From an uncultured Succinivibrio sp. (GTDB taxonomy: Bacteria > Pseudomonadota > Gammaproteobacteria > Enterobacterales > Succinivibrionaceae): a stretch of DNA of 6,769 nucleotides. The notes below the pieces were generated by a model. That model searched no databases. It had not been told where the DNA came from and saw only the letters and a program-made list of their open reading frames with translations. The stretch spans positions 1 through 6,769 of the forward strand of contig CAAECI010000050.1 of assembly GCA_900754255.1 (NCBI GenBank), written 5' to 3'. A program made the translations under genes and the position numbers. Within the stretch, counting starts at the first letter, position 1. Each line of letters opens with the position of its first letter. This document shows positions 1-6,134 of this stretch, piece by piece.

Positions 1-60
1 AAGAGGGGATCTGGGGGTGGCTGAATAGCTGACGACGAGTGGCAGAATAACTGTCGGCTT

Positions 61-933
61 ATGGCTGATCAGTTGTCCTTATACACCTCAAACGGAATGA
101 GCTTTGATGAATGCTTTATGAAAATGAAACAAAACTATGACGGCTTCTGTTTCGATGAAAACGGAAAAACTCATGTCCTCGTGCCTTGGTCGACCCTTAA
201 TTATTTGAATGCTCCTGAAGACGGATTCAAAAATTACTGGTACGAATCGGGGGGACAGCCAGAGATCCTTATTAAATATTTGCAGGAGCATGCCATCAAA
301 AAGCCGGAGGATTACGGACAGGATCTGGTGGTTGATTATGAATCGCTAAGAATGTCCCAAGGTTTTGAACTTCAAAATGATCTGTCGTTGCTAGCTCATA
401 CTGGATACATTACCGTTAAGAAAAAAATCAACGATGCGTTTGCGTTGATGAACTATCCTAATCTTGAGGTAAGTAAATCTATGGCAACTCTTTTTGCCAG
501 AAAATTTTTTCCTCAAAATTTGAACACGGAATTAATCCTAAGCTTCAGTCAGGGAAACACACAAAGCATAGTAAAGCAGATAAATGAATTGTTACTTTCG
601 ATCCCTCATTTAGGACACCCTGTAAACAATGAATCGATTTTACGTATGCTTTTGGGATTTACCTTGGTAACAGGCGGCTTTGAAGTAAATTATGAGGCCG
701 TCAATGCATTGGGACGTTCTGATTTAGAGGTAAGGTGTGGCGATCTTTACTATGTTATCGAGCTAAAATTTGCGCGAGAAGGAGACGATCAAAAAAACTT
801 GCTTGAAAAAGCAATTGCTCAGGTCAAAGAAAAACACTACGGAGAACAGAATCACACTGAACTTACTCACATACGTATAGCTTTGGTATTCTCCGAAAAA
901 GAGAAAATATTCACTGAATACGCTGTATTTTGA
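61..933 (+). CDS. C-terminal part of an AAA-ATPase-like / PD-(D/E)XK nuclease protein, probably a 5'-truncated remnant
   Basis: The 290-residue product matches the second half of the family that joins an AAA-ATPase-like domain (PF09820 type) to a PD-(D/E)XK nuclease domain (PF08011 type); full members usually have about 500-600 residues. Residues 14-75 carry the end of the ATPase part (YDGFCFD, PWSTLNYL, FKNYWYESGGQP). Residues about 185-290 form the nuclease fold with a complete core: E191, GRSD with D221, I-E-L-K with E234 and K236, and Q254 in the following helix. Walker A and B motifs are absent. No Shine-Dalgarno precedes the ATG, an in-frame TGA lies at 22-24, and the codons between (ending DEWQNNCRL) read like continuing family sequence. 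The ATG is therefore probably an internal methionine and the gene a remnant, although the window edge hides the rest. Family members are often multicopy and of unclear function. Family call firm; status as a working gene doubtful. Confidence 0.75.
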   Translation: MADQLSLYTSNGMSFDECFMKMKQNYDGFCFDENGKTHVLVPWSTLNYLNAPEDGFKNYWYESGGQPEILIKYLQEHAIKKPEDYGQDLVVDYESLRMSQGFELQNDLSLLAHTGYITVKKKINDAFALMNYPNLEVSKSMATLFARKFFPQNLNTELILSFSQGNTQSIVKQINELLLSIPHLGHPVNNESILRMLLGFTLVTGGFEVNYEAVNALGRSDLEVRCGDLYYVIELKFAREGDDQKNLLEKAIAQVKEKHYGEQNHTELTHIRIALVFSEKEKIFTEYAVF

Positions 934-935
934 TT

Positions 936-960
936 AAGCGAGTATCGCTTCAATAGAAGC
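936..960. terminator. Overlapping hairpins between convergent genes, possible weak terminator
   Basis: AAGCGA (936-941) and TCGCTT (945-950) form a perfect 6-bp stem around a 3-base loop. GCTTC (947-951) can instead pair with GAAGC (956-960), so the two stems exclude each other. They lie in the 44-base gap between the convergent nuclease remnant and the transporter gene, where a shared terminator is expected. Neither strand has a proper T-run after the stem, so efficient Rho-independent termination is uncertain. Confidence 0.3.
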
Positions 961-977
961 AATATACACAAATTAAC

Positions 978-1877
978 TTACACCGATTTTAATCCCGGAT
1001 CGGCATTTTTCGTGTGCATGACTTTATAGGTCTTTAGCAGTACCGATGCAATGATGAAGCAAAGTCCGCCGTAAAATGACAGATTAAAATCCCTGTCCTC
1101 ATGAAACAGGAGCACCGCCATTATTATGGTATAAACCGGCTCCAAGTTATATGTCAGCATGACGGTAAATGCCGAGATCTCCTTGAAGACCATCAGCTGT
1201 AAAAGATACATGCCGGCGGTACAAACAATACCTGCAAACAAAAGATAGAAAACGTCGGACCATACGAACTGTATTTCCCATTGTCCGGTGAGCATTCTAT
1301 TTATGATCACGGCGACGGTCATTGTGATCGAAGCACCCAAAAACTGCCAATTAAGCAAGGTATAGCTGTCGGCACTGGGGCTGGACATAATACGGCGATT
1401 ATAGCAGGAATATACGGCCGATAAAAAAGAGCCGAACAGGCCCACGGCAATTCCCAAGCGATAGCGGGCGTCAAAACTGAAAATAAAGGAAAGCCCTACT
1501 ATTCCCAAAAAACTGTAAAAGATATCCAATAAAGAAAAGCGTGATTTGGCAATGAAAGGTTCAATCACGGCAACGAAAAAGCTTATGGTGGAGATCGTAA
1601 GCGTGCCGATCGAAACATTCGATAGCTTTATAGCCTCGTAAAAGACAGCGATATGCAATGCTAAAATCGCTCCCGCTATCATGGACGATATGCACATGGA
1701 ACGAGGCAAAGACTTACATTTTCCCTTAGACTTTGTATAGGCGTAGAAAAAAATCCCGCCTATAGTCATTCTGAAAAAAGCAATCCAAATGGAGTTAAGA
1801 CTTACAAGTCGTCCGAAAAGACCGGTAAATCCGCCTAGAAACACTGAGAGGTGTAACTTTAAAAATACAGAATTCAT
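978..1877 (-). CDS. DMT-superfamily transporter with two EamA domains
   Basis: This 299-residue, very hydrophobic protein fits the drug/metabolite transporter superfamily: inner-membrane carriers of about 300 residues with ten helices made from two EamA repeats. Repeat one spans about residues 5-135 and contains FRMTIGG in helix 2 and a SIGTLTISTISFFVAVIEPF segment. Repeat two spans about 145-284 and contains the classic EamA signature around residues 233-260 (ISAFTVM, LEPVYT, LLFHE). The substrate cannot be read from sequence; relatives export amino acids, metabolites or drugs. The ATG was chosen because it gives a full first helix; the frame is closed 18 bases upstream by the stop of the preceding gene. 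No good Shine-Dalgarno is visible, so translation may depend on coupling. It is the last gene of a three-gene minus-strand unit, with only 17-18 bases separating it from the His-rich secreted protein. Confidence 0.88.
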   Translation of the reverse strand: MNSVFLKLHLSVFLGGFTGLFGRLVSLNSIWIAFFRMTIGGIFFYAYTKSKGKCKSLPRSMCISSMIAGAILALHIAVFYEAIKLSNVSIGTLTISTISFFVAVIEPFIAKSRFSLLDIFYSFLGIVGLSFIFSFDARYRLGIAVGLFGSFLSAVYSCYNRRIMSSPSADSYTLLNWQFLGASITMTVAVIINRMLTGQWEIQFVWSDVFYLLFAGIVCTAGMYLLQLMVFKEISAFTVMLTYNLEPVYTIIMAVLLFHEDRDFNLSFYGGLCFIIASVLLKTYKVMHTKNADPGLKSV

Positions 1878-1895
1878 GGAAAAAATGACTAAAAA

Positions 1896-2183
1896 TCAGC
1901 GATGATCATCGTGACGGCGATGGTGACGCGGTTTTACGGGAGGACGGGGATGGTGACAATATTCGCGATTGAAATGAGGATCGCGACAGTAAATCCAAGG
2001 ATCATCCATGATGATCTGCACGTTATCAGAATTTGACTCAGGGATCACCGGCCCCTTCCCTACCACTATGCTACGGTATTCGTCATTTTCAGATATTTCC
2101 GTACGATCCTCCTGAGCATTTATTGGTGTGAAACAGCAATAAATGAACAAAAGGCATAAAGAAGTCATGAAACGAGCAATCAT
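1896..2183 (-). CDS. Small secreted protein with a histidine-rich tail
   Basis: The 95-residue product starts with a typical Sec signal peptide: a positive residue (R4), a hydrophobic stretch (about 8-18) and a likely signal peptidase I site after I-N-A at residue 23. The mature protein of about 72 residues is acidic at first (EDRTEISENDEYR) and ends in a basic, proline- and histidine-rich tail with C66, C76 and H70, H77, H78, H87, H88, H91, H94. Such a tail could bind Zn, Cu or Ni in the periplasm, and the two cysteines could form a disulfide; both are inference. I recognise no family. Its start overlaps the stop of the upstream EAL-HDOD gene as ATGA, a typical sign of translational coupling, and the transporter gene follows almost at once. 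A second ATG at codon 6 is possible but would shorten the signal peptide's n-region. The C-terminal coding part repeats the 9-mer GATGGTGAC (1919-1927, 1949-1957 on the plus strand), which reflects His codons. Confidence 0.72.
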   Translation of the reverse strand: MIARFMTSLCLLFIYCCFTPINAQEDRTEISENDEYRSIVVGKGPVIPESNSDNVQIIMDDPWIYCRDPHFNREYCHHPRPPVKPRHHRRHDDHR

Positions 2184-3574
2184 ATTACGGTCTCGGGAAT
2201 ACGTACTGAGTTTTCAACCCTCTTCAACAGATCTTCCATCCATATTAGTCCGTTTTCAAGCGAGTATGAAAGAGCCGTGCCGGTATAGCCGCCATTTTTG
2301 GCATGGACTTCCACCTCTTCCAAATCGCTTTTGCGCAATGCATTACAGGCTGCATAAATATTTTTAATGGCAGGATTATTAAGCACGATCTCCGATGCCC
2401 TTTTGATCAAAAGCTCATAGAATGGATTTTTAAGCTCGGAAGCATTGGCGGCAAAGCGCTTAACTTCGAGCACCACTCCCAATGTAAAAAGCGAATACTT
2501 GGATTTTATAGCCTCGTCCTTTACAAAACTGTCCCAGATCTTAGCCTGCAGCAGTGCCATTTTGGTGGGAGGGTAATCGTTGCGTCCCATCATGCGACTT
2601 TCCTGATTCATAAATCTCAGTGACAAAAGTTGCACGCAGGTCATGGCCTCGATTAAACGCAGATCATGGCCGTCAAGATATCCTGCAACCTGATCGTATT
2701 CGACTGAATCTCCGAAATCCTGAGCATATTCGGAATCCTTAACGATGAACGACAGATAAGGCTTTATGTAATAGTCTTCAATAAAATAGTATTTTCTGAT
2801 CAGATCGCCGAATTTTTGCGACGGGTCCAAAGAGGAGCAAAGCTCAAGCAAGGTCTCACAGGTATCGCTGAATATATCCGGATATTTATTTGAAAAATCA
2901 GATGCTACAGTCTTGAGACAAATCTCAGGCGGGATCTCGTGGCAACTGCAATAATCTATACCCTTTTCAAAGGCTAAGCGGCATTGTGCTATGTTCTTGC
3001 ATTTGGCAATACTTTTTATTTCCGGAGCGACATTTTTAATATTGTCCAAAAGATACAGCTGCTCTTCAACATTGTCGGACATATCAACAACGGCATATGA
3101 AAAGTCCTTCACCATTTGTGCCCAGCGAGTATAAATGATGGTATATACGTCACAGGCTAAGCGCATATGCATACGGCATAGTTGATTGAATACGACCAAA
3201 AGCGACGGAGAGATCTCCTGTTTCTTCGGAAGATACAGGATAAAGCGCTGCGTATTCATAAATTGCATGCGCTTGCTAAAATCTTTGGTCAAGGGCATTC
3301 TGACCGCACAATTACCTCTTTCTCCTACAAAGAGATTCATGGCCCGGCGTACGTAGTAGCCGATCAAAATATGCGGGACATGACGATCCTCGACCTTTTC
3401 GCTTTGGTAAAGCGAACCGGCCGTATATACAAAGTAATTAGCCAAAATTCCAAGATTTTTGTCGAACACCCAATTGAAATTGATAATGTTCGATCTGTCC
3501 TTAGAGCGTTTAAACTTGGGCTCTGCGGATGAATTTGCTGAAACCGTACCGGTTTTAGTATTCGTTTCCATCAT
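2180..3574 (-). CDS. YuxH-like EAL-HDOD signalling protein with a degenerate EAL domain
   Basis: The 464-residue cytosolic protein follows the plan of YuxH-type proteins: an EAL-like half (about 32-220) followed by an HDOD half (about 225-420). By eye, NFNWVFDKNLGILANYFVY aligns with the usual start (QPIFDRN...YELLYR), SYAVVDMSD with the VKID strand, and IAKCKNIAQCRLAFEKGIDY with the LAEKVET...GF segment. The HDOD end is clearer: PPTKMALLQAKIWDSF, then YSLFTLGVVLEVKRF, corresponds to the RA..CE...FL.GLLS region. The EAL glutamate appears to be F48, the DDFG region is CDVYT and the LAEK glutamate is lost, so c-di-GMP hydrolysis is not expected. HDOD domains usually act as regulatory scaffolds. 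The gene starts with two tandem ATGs; a weak GGAT precedes them. It heads the minus-strand unit and is divergent from the PP2C-like gene. Residues 1-30 are polar and probably disordered. The domain call comes from remembered patterns, so it is moderate. Confidence 0.6.
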   Translation of the reverse strand: MMETNTKTGTVSANSSAEPKFKRSKDRSNIINFNWVFDKNLGILANYFVYTAGSLYQSEKVEDRHVPHILIGYYVRRAMNLFVGERGNCAVRMPLTKDFSKRMQFMNTQRFILYLPKKQEISPSLLVVFNQLCRMHMRLACDVYTIIYTRWAQMVKDFSYAVVDMSDNVEEQLYLLDNIKNVAPEIKSIAKCKNIAQCRLAFEKGIDYCSCHEIPPEICLKTVASDFSNKYPDIFSDTCETLLELCSSLDPSQKFGDLIRKYYFIEDYYIKPYLSFIVKDSEYAQDFGDSVEYDQVAGYLDGHDLRLIEAMTCVQLLSLRFMNQESRMMGRNDYPPTKMALLQAKIWDSFVKDEAIKSKYSLFTLGVVLEVKRFAANASELKNPFYELLIKRASEIVLNNPAIKNIYAACNALRKSDLEEVEVHAKNGGYTGTALSYSLENGLIWMEDLLKRVENSVRIPETVI

Positions 3575-3629
3575 GATCCAAATTAAATATTTTTCGCAAC
3601 GGGCGTGACAATAAAAATAAAGCTAATCA

Positions 3630-3658
3630 ATTATACCTAAATTGATTTGAAACTGCTC
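3630..3658 (-). promoter_or_regulatory. Candidate promoter of the EAL-HDOD / His-rich / DMT unit
   Basis: The minus strand carries a perfect -10 box, TATAAT, at 3635-3630. The expected -35 position, 17 bases away at 3658-3653, reads GAGCAG and is poor, so an activator may be needed. Transcription would begin near 3623, giving a leader of about 48 bases before the tandem ATGs. No other good -10 is seen nearer the gene. Confidence 0.42.
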
Positions 3659-3664
3659 TCCTAA

Positions 3665-3682
3665 AATGTTATCGGGAACATT
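3665..3682. promoter_or_regulatory. Dyad AATGTT-N6-AACATT upstream of the minus-strand promoter
   Basis: A perfect 6-bp inverted repeat (3665-3670 and 3677-3682) flanks a 6-base spacer. Its centre lies about 50 bases upstream of the predicted minus-strand start site, just behind the weak -35 region, where an activator dimer could bind. It also follows the stop of the small open frame at 3686, so a weak hairpin is an alternative. Seen directly; function is inference. Confidence 0.25.
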
Positions 3683-3685
3683 CTT

Positions 3686-3838
3686 TTATTGCTTATCCAA
3701 AACTTTGATCACTTCATCGCTTTGACTGGTAAAACTTGCAATGCAGAGTTCAAAAAATGATGTATATTTTGCCCATACTACAGCGTCTTTTAGATTTATT
3801 CCCGCCCAATATGTCAAACTTTTGAACCAGCCCAGCAA
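3686..3838 (-). pseudogene. ATG-less open frame of about 50 codons, possible gene remnant
   Basis: On the minus strand a frame with protein-like composition runs from a TTG (3838-3836) to a TAA (3688-3686) and would encode LGWFKSLTYWAGINL, then LKDAVVWAKYTSFF and a polar end, SQSDEVIKVLDKQ. The frame opens after a TGA only seven codons upstream of that TTG and contains no ATG or GTG and no Shine-Dalgarno, so it cannot easily be a normal gene. It looks like the tail of an amphipathic helical protein. Phasin-like helices came to mind, but no motif proves that. It lies between the two divergent signalling genes and overlaps the candidate plus-strand promoter. It may be a decayed gene end or a chance frame. 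Confidence 0.22.
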
Positions 3839-3851
3839 ATTCGAATAAAAT
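3822..3851 (+). promoter_or_regulatory. Candidate sigma-70 promoter of the PP2C-like gene
   Basis: TTGAAC (3822-3827, four of six consensus positions) and TAAAAT (3846-3851, five of six) are separated by 18 bases. Transcription would start near 3858, giving a leader of about 75 bases before the GTG at 3933. This is the best -35/-10 pair found on the plus strand in the 358-base gap. Confidence 0.42.
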
Positions 3852-3874
3852 ATTGTTACTTTTCAAGAAAAAAG

Positions 3875-3924
3875 CCCTAAAATTTCGCTTAAAATCCAAA
3901 ATAAGCACGAATTAGTATTTAGGG
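3875..3924 (+). promoter_or_regulatory. Inverted repeat that could mask the ribosome binding site of the PP2C-like gene
   Basis: CCCTAAA (3875-3881) is exactly complementary to TTTAGGG (3918-3924). The second arm contains AGGG, the only Shine-Dalgarno candidate for the GTG start at 3933 (8-base spacing). Both arms fall within the predicted leader, so pairing would hide the ribosome binding site. The 36-base loop makes the bare 7-bp stem weak, so any switch would need help from a factor or extra pairing. Confidence 0.3.
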
Positions 3925-3932
3925 TAAAAAAA

Positions 3933-5879
3933 GTGACTTTCGGGAACAAATTTCCTCAGCTACTCATGGGATCGGCCGTTTTGTTTGCGACCGTGATCGG
4001 AATTATCAGCGGATTTACTTTAAGAAACAATGAAATAAATCGCATCTATGATGGTCAGGCTCAGCTCAATTCCGCCCTTGTTCGGCTTGCAAAAAATAAA
4101 ATAGAGCAAAGCCAGGAGCAGGACGTAAAACAGTTTTCAGACGCAATGAAGCCTTTTAAGATTATTCGTGGCAATGCACGTGAAATGAGTGGTCGTATCA
4201 ATACCCCTCAATTCGCCCCCATGAGCTTTTGGGCTTTTGATTATTTTGCCGGCAAAAAGGATGAGAAATTCTCATTTTTCTATTCTCCGCAAAATTTCCC
4301 CGCCGGTGAGGATTGTGCTCTCATGCTGGGAGTACCGGAAAAAACTATTCCTCAATTTAAGACCTTTTTAAACTCCGAGCGTATAAGATACGATCGTTAT
4401 CGTTGCTATACCGACGATCTCGGCAAGAATTTCATGGGATTTTTAATGGATTCTGCCAGCGGACGTCATGTCACTTATTTATATCTTGAGCGTCTTAATA
4501 CTGAGGGAAAACTCTCCTTCAAGAGTCTAGACGAACTTATTGCAGAAAATATGCAAGGCTTCGTCCCGAAGGATGGTTCGCTATTGCAGGCTATATGGTA
4601 CAAGGGGCGTTTTATAGCATCATCTGCCGATCTTGATGAAAGTAAACTCGGGTTAAAGCCTGTAAATCACGATCAGATACTGCAGCAAGAGATAAATATA
4701 AGTGACAGCAACTACTTAAGTACTTTAAGTTGCAAAGACGGCGTTTGTGTACTGTCGGCCCTGCCCTCTGATGATATTTCCTGGATCTTTGTATTCCTGC
4801 CTATATTCTCAATCTTCGGAGCATTATGTATTTGCGCCGGCATAAATGAGCTTATAAAAAGAAATCGTCAAATTATTTTAAGTCATGATCAAAATGCCGT
4901 TATTCAGGTCAAAGCATTAGAGTCCTTCATAAAGGATCATGAGCTTAATAAAAAAAGTAATCCTGAGACGCTTGAAAACCGCGATATTCTGGCCGGTACA
5001 ACTTTAAATCACGTAGTGGTAGATGCCGGACGCAACTTTCTACAAAAGATTTCTGATTTTGAGCAGTTCTTTAAAAACGAGATGAAAATCGCTGCGGAAA
5101 AGAATCAGATCGCATTAAAAGATGCCGAGCTTGACGGAAAAGCAGAGGCTTTAAAATCTGTTCAGGAAAGTCTAATGCCTAAAGATATCGATCTGCCTTC
5201 ATCTCGTTTCCTGGACATTTCATCCCTGCTCCTATCGTCAAAAAAAGCGTGTACCGACACCTATGATATTTTTAGAGCCGATAAGGATAATTTGGTATTT
5301 ACCATGGCCTCTTGCAGCCACAAAGGCCCCGATGCCATGCATCTTTTACCGGAGGCTCTTATTTTGTTGCGCAAATTCATTCGTGACGAGGGCATGACCC
5401 CAGATCTGGCCTTTAAGGAAGTGAATAAGCTTTTAATTGAGCGCAATCATACCGGAGCCGTGGTATCGCTCTTTACAATGGTTTTAAGTGAATTTACCGG
5501 AAATTATTCATGCGCAAGTGCCGGCTTTAATGCCCCTATACTTTCAACAATGTCGGGCGCATCCGCTGTCGAGCTTTCGGTGTCACGAGCTATCTGTGAA
5601 AATCCTGAGGAGCATTTCTTTCTAAATAAGGGCAAGATAGATTTCGGAAATTCCATGCTGATCTTTACTCCGGGACTTGCGGATTTAAAAAATAAAGACG
5701 GATCTTCATTCGGATGCGAGCGTCTAGGAACCTGCCTCAGCGAAAAATATGAAGGTTCGTCACGTAATATGGTTTATCACGTTATGCATGAATTGCACTC
5801 TTTCTCGCCGGAGAGCCCAGATGAGGATTTGTGCGTGATCTGCGTAAAAAAAACCAATAACGCAAAATATATCGATTAA
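3933..5879 (+). CDS. Membrane-anchored SpoIIE-type PP2C-like protein with a degenerate active site
   Basis: The 648-residue protein has a TM helix (about 9-29), a periplasmic sensor-like region (30-282) with four cysteines (C128, C158, C267, C272), a second TM helix (283-304), a charged probable coiled-coil linker (about 320-412) and a C-terminal SpoIIE/PP2C-like domain (about 405-640). Such proteins usually dephosphorylate anti-sigma-factor antagonists. The fold is recognised by EALKSVQESLMP (family: IQ..LLP), TDTYDIF (GGDYYDF), SCSHKGPDA (DVSGKG.PA), AGFNAPIL (AGHNPPLL), LIFTPGL (LLYTDGL), FGCERL and DEDLCVI (DDIT). D442, D445 and D632 remain, but the DVSGKG aspartate is S460, the TDG aspartate is P580 and the AGH histidine is F532, so normal metal-dependent catalysis is doubtful. 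The start is GTG, the first canonical start after the in-frame TAA at 3846-3848, with AGGG 8 bases upstream. No STAS or HATPase partner lies in the window. Confidence 0.75.
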   Translation: MTFGNKFPQLLMGSAVLFATVIGIISGFTLRNNEINRIYDGQAQLNSALVRLAKNKIEQSQEQDVKQFSDAMKPFKIIRGNAREMSGRINTPQFAPMSFWAFDYFAGKKDEKFSFFYSPQNFPAGEDCALMLGVPEKTIPQFKTFLNSERIRYDRYRCYTDDLGKNFMGFLMDSASGRHVTYLYLERLNTEGKLSFKSLDELIAENMQGFVPKDGSLLQAIWYKGRFIASSADLDESKLGLKPVNHDQILQQEINISDSNYLSTLSCKDGVCVLSALPSDDISWIFVFLPIFSIFGALCICAGINELIKRNRQIILSHDQNAVIQVKALESFIKDHELNKKSNPETLENRDILAGTTLNHVVVDAGRNFLQKISDFEQFFKNEMKIAAEKNQIALKDAELDGKAEALKSVQESLMPKDIDLPSSRFLDISSLLLSSKKACTDTYDIFRADKDNLVFTMASCSHKGPDAMHLLPEALILLRKFIRDEGMTPDLAFKEVNKLLIERNHTGAVVSLFTMVLSEFTGNYSCASAGFNAPILSTMSGASAVELSVSRAICENPEEHFFLNKGKIDFGNSMLIFTPGLADLKNKDGSSFGCERLGTCLSEKYEGSSRNMVYHVMHELHSFSPESPDEDLCVICVKKTNNAKYID

Positions 5880-5883
5880 GATC

Positions 5884-6025
5884 TGGCCCCGCATAAATGC
5901 CGAGGATCCCTGCCTTTCTCAGATGAATTTTAGAGAGGAGCCTTTTGCAAAGCCATGGGGACATTTTTTTTGAAGGAGAAACGGGTGAGTCCAAACGCCT
6001 TTGTTTAGGATCTGTTAATAATTAG
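5884..6025 (+). pseudogene. Possible frameshifted coding remnant downstream of the PP2C-like gene
   Basis: One frame reads EDPCLSQ, MNFREEPFAK and PWGHFF up to a TGA at 5971-5973. Removing one base from the eight-T run at 5964-5971 would continue it as EGETGESKRLCLGSVNN to a TAG at 6023-6025. The composition looks protein-like and a homopolymer is a usual place for a frameshift. There is no convincing ribosome binding site and I recognise no family. It may be the tail of a decayed mobile-element or hypothetical gene, or chance. Confidence 0.18.
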
Positions 6026-6093
6026 TTATTACAATTATCAGTAGAAGATTGTGGCAAACTAATGTAATTCAACCGTGTCTTGGAAGCTGACTC

Positions 6094-6123
6094 AAGGCGC
6101 CTAAAAAATACGACGCCTTTTTT
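6094..6123 (+). terminator. Candidate Rho-independent terminator
   Basis: AAGGCG (6094-6099) pairs with CGCCTT (6114-6119) and the stem runs into six Ts (6118-6123). The loop of 14 bases is long. It lies about 215 bases after the PP2C-like stop and would end that transcript, since no nearer terminator is visible. It overlaps the transposase remnant on the other strand, so it may be a by-product of that sequence. Confidence 0.4.
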
Positions 6124-6134
6124 CATTCAGTTGC

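Noticed and set aside
88..291. Minus-strand open frame of 67 codons
   Set aside because: It is antisense to the nuclease-family gene, which has strong family motifs; the shadow has no recognisable features.
1901..1960. Repeat array or CRISPR-like repeats at GATGGTGAC copies
   Set aside because: Only two exact copies occur and they reflect His/Arg codons of the secreted protein's tail.
2143..2623. Two overlapping plus-strand open frames (2143-2367 and 2303-2623)
   Set aside because: Both lie opposite the EAL-HDOD gene, have no domain-like sequence and conflict with the tightly packed minus-strand unit.
3182..3532. Plus-strand open frame of 116 codons
   Set aside because: It is antisense to the N-terminal half of the EAL-HDOD gene, which carries the recognisable pattern; no ribosome binding site or domain supports it.
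5261..5446. Minus-strand open frame of 61 codons
   Set aside because: It lies wholly opposite the conserved PP2C-like domain and is a shadow.
5782..5994. Minus-strand open frame of 70 codons
   Set aside because: It overlaps the end of the PP2C-like gene in antisense; no family, no ribosome binding site.
6016..6031. AT-only inverted repeat TAATAA-TTAG-TTATTA
   Set aside because: All base pairs are A-T in a low-complexity stretch, with no T-run or promoter context, so it may be chance.
6098..6112. Programmed -1 frameshift at the T6 run in the transposase relic
   Set aside because: A TGA follows twelve codons after the shift and the rest of the protein is missing, so decay explains it better than recoding.
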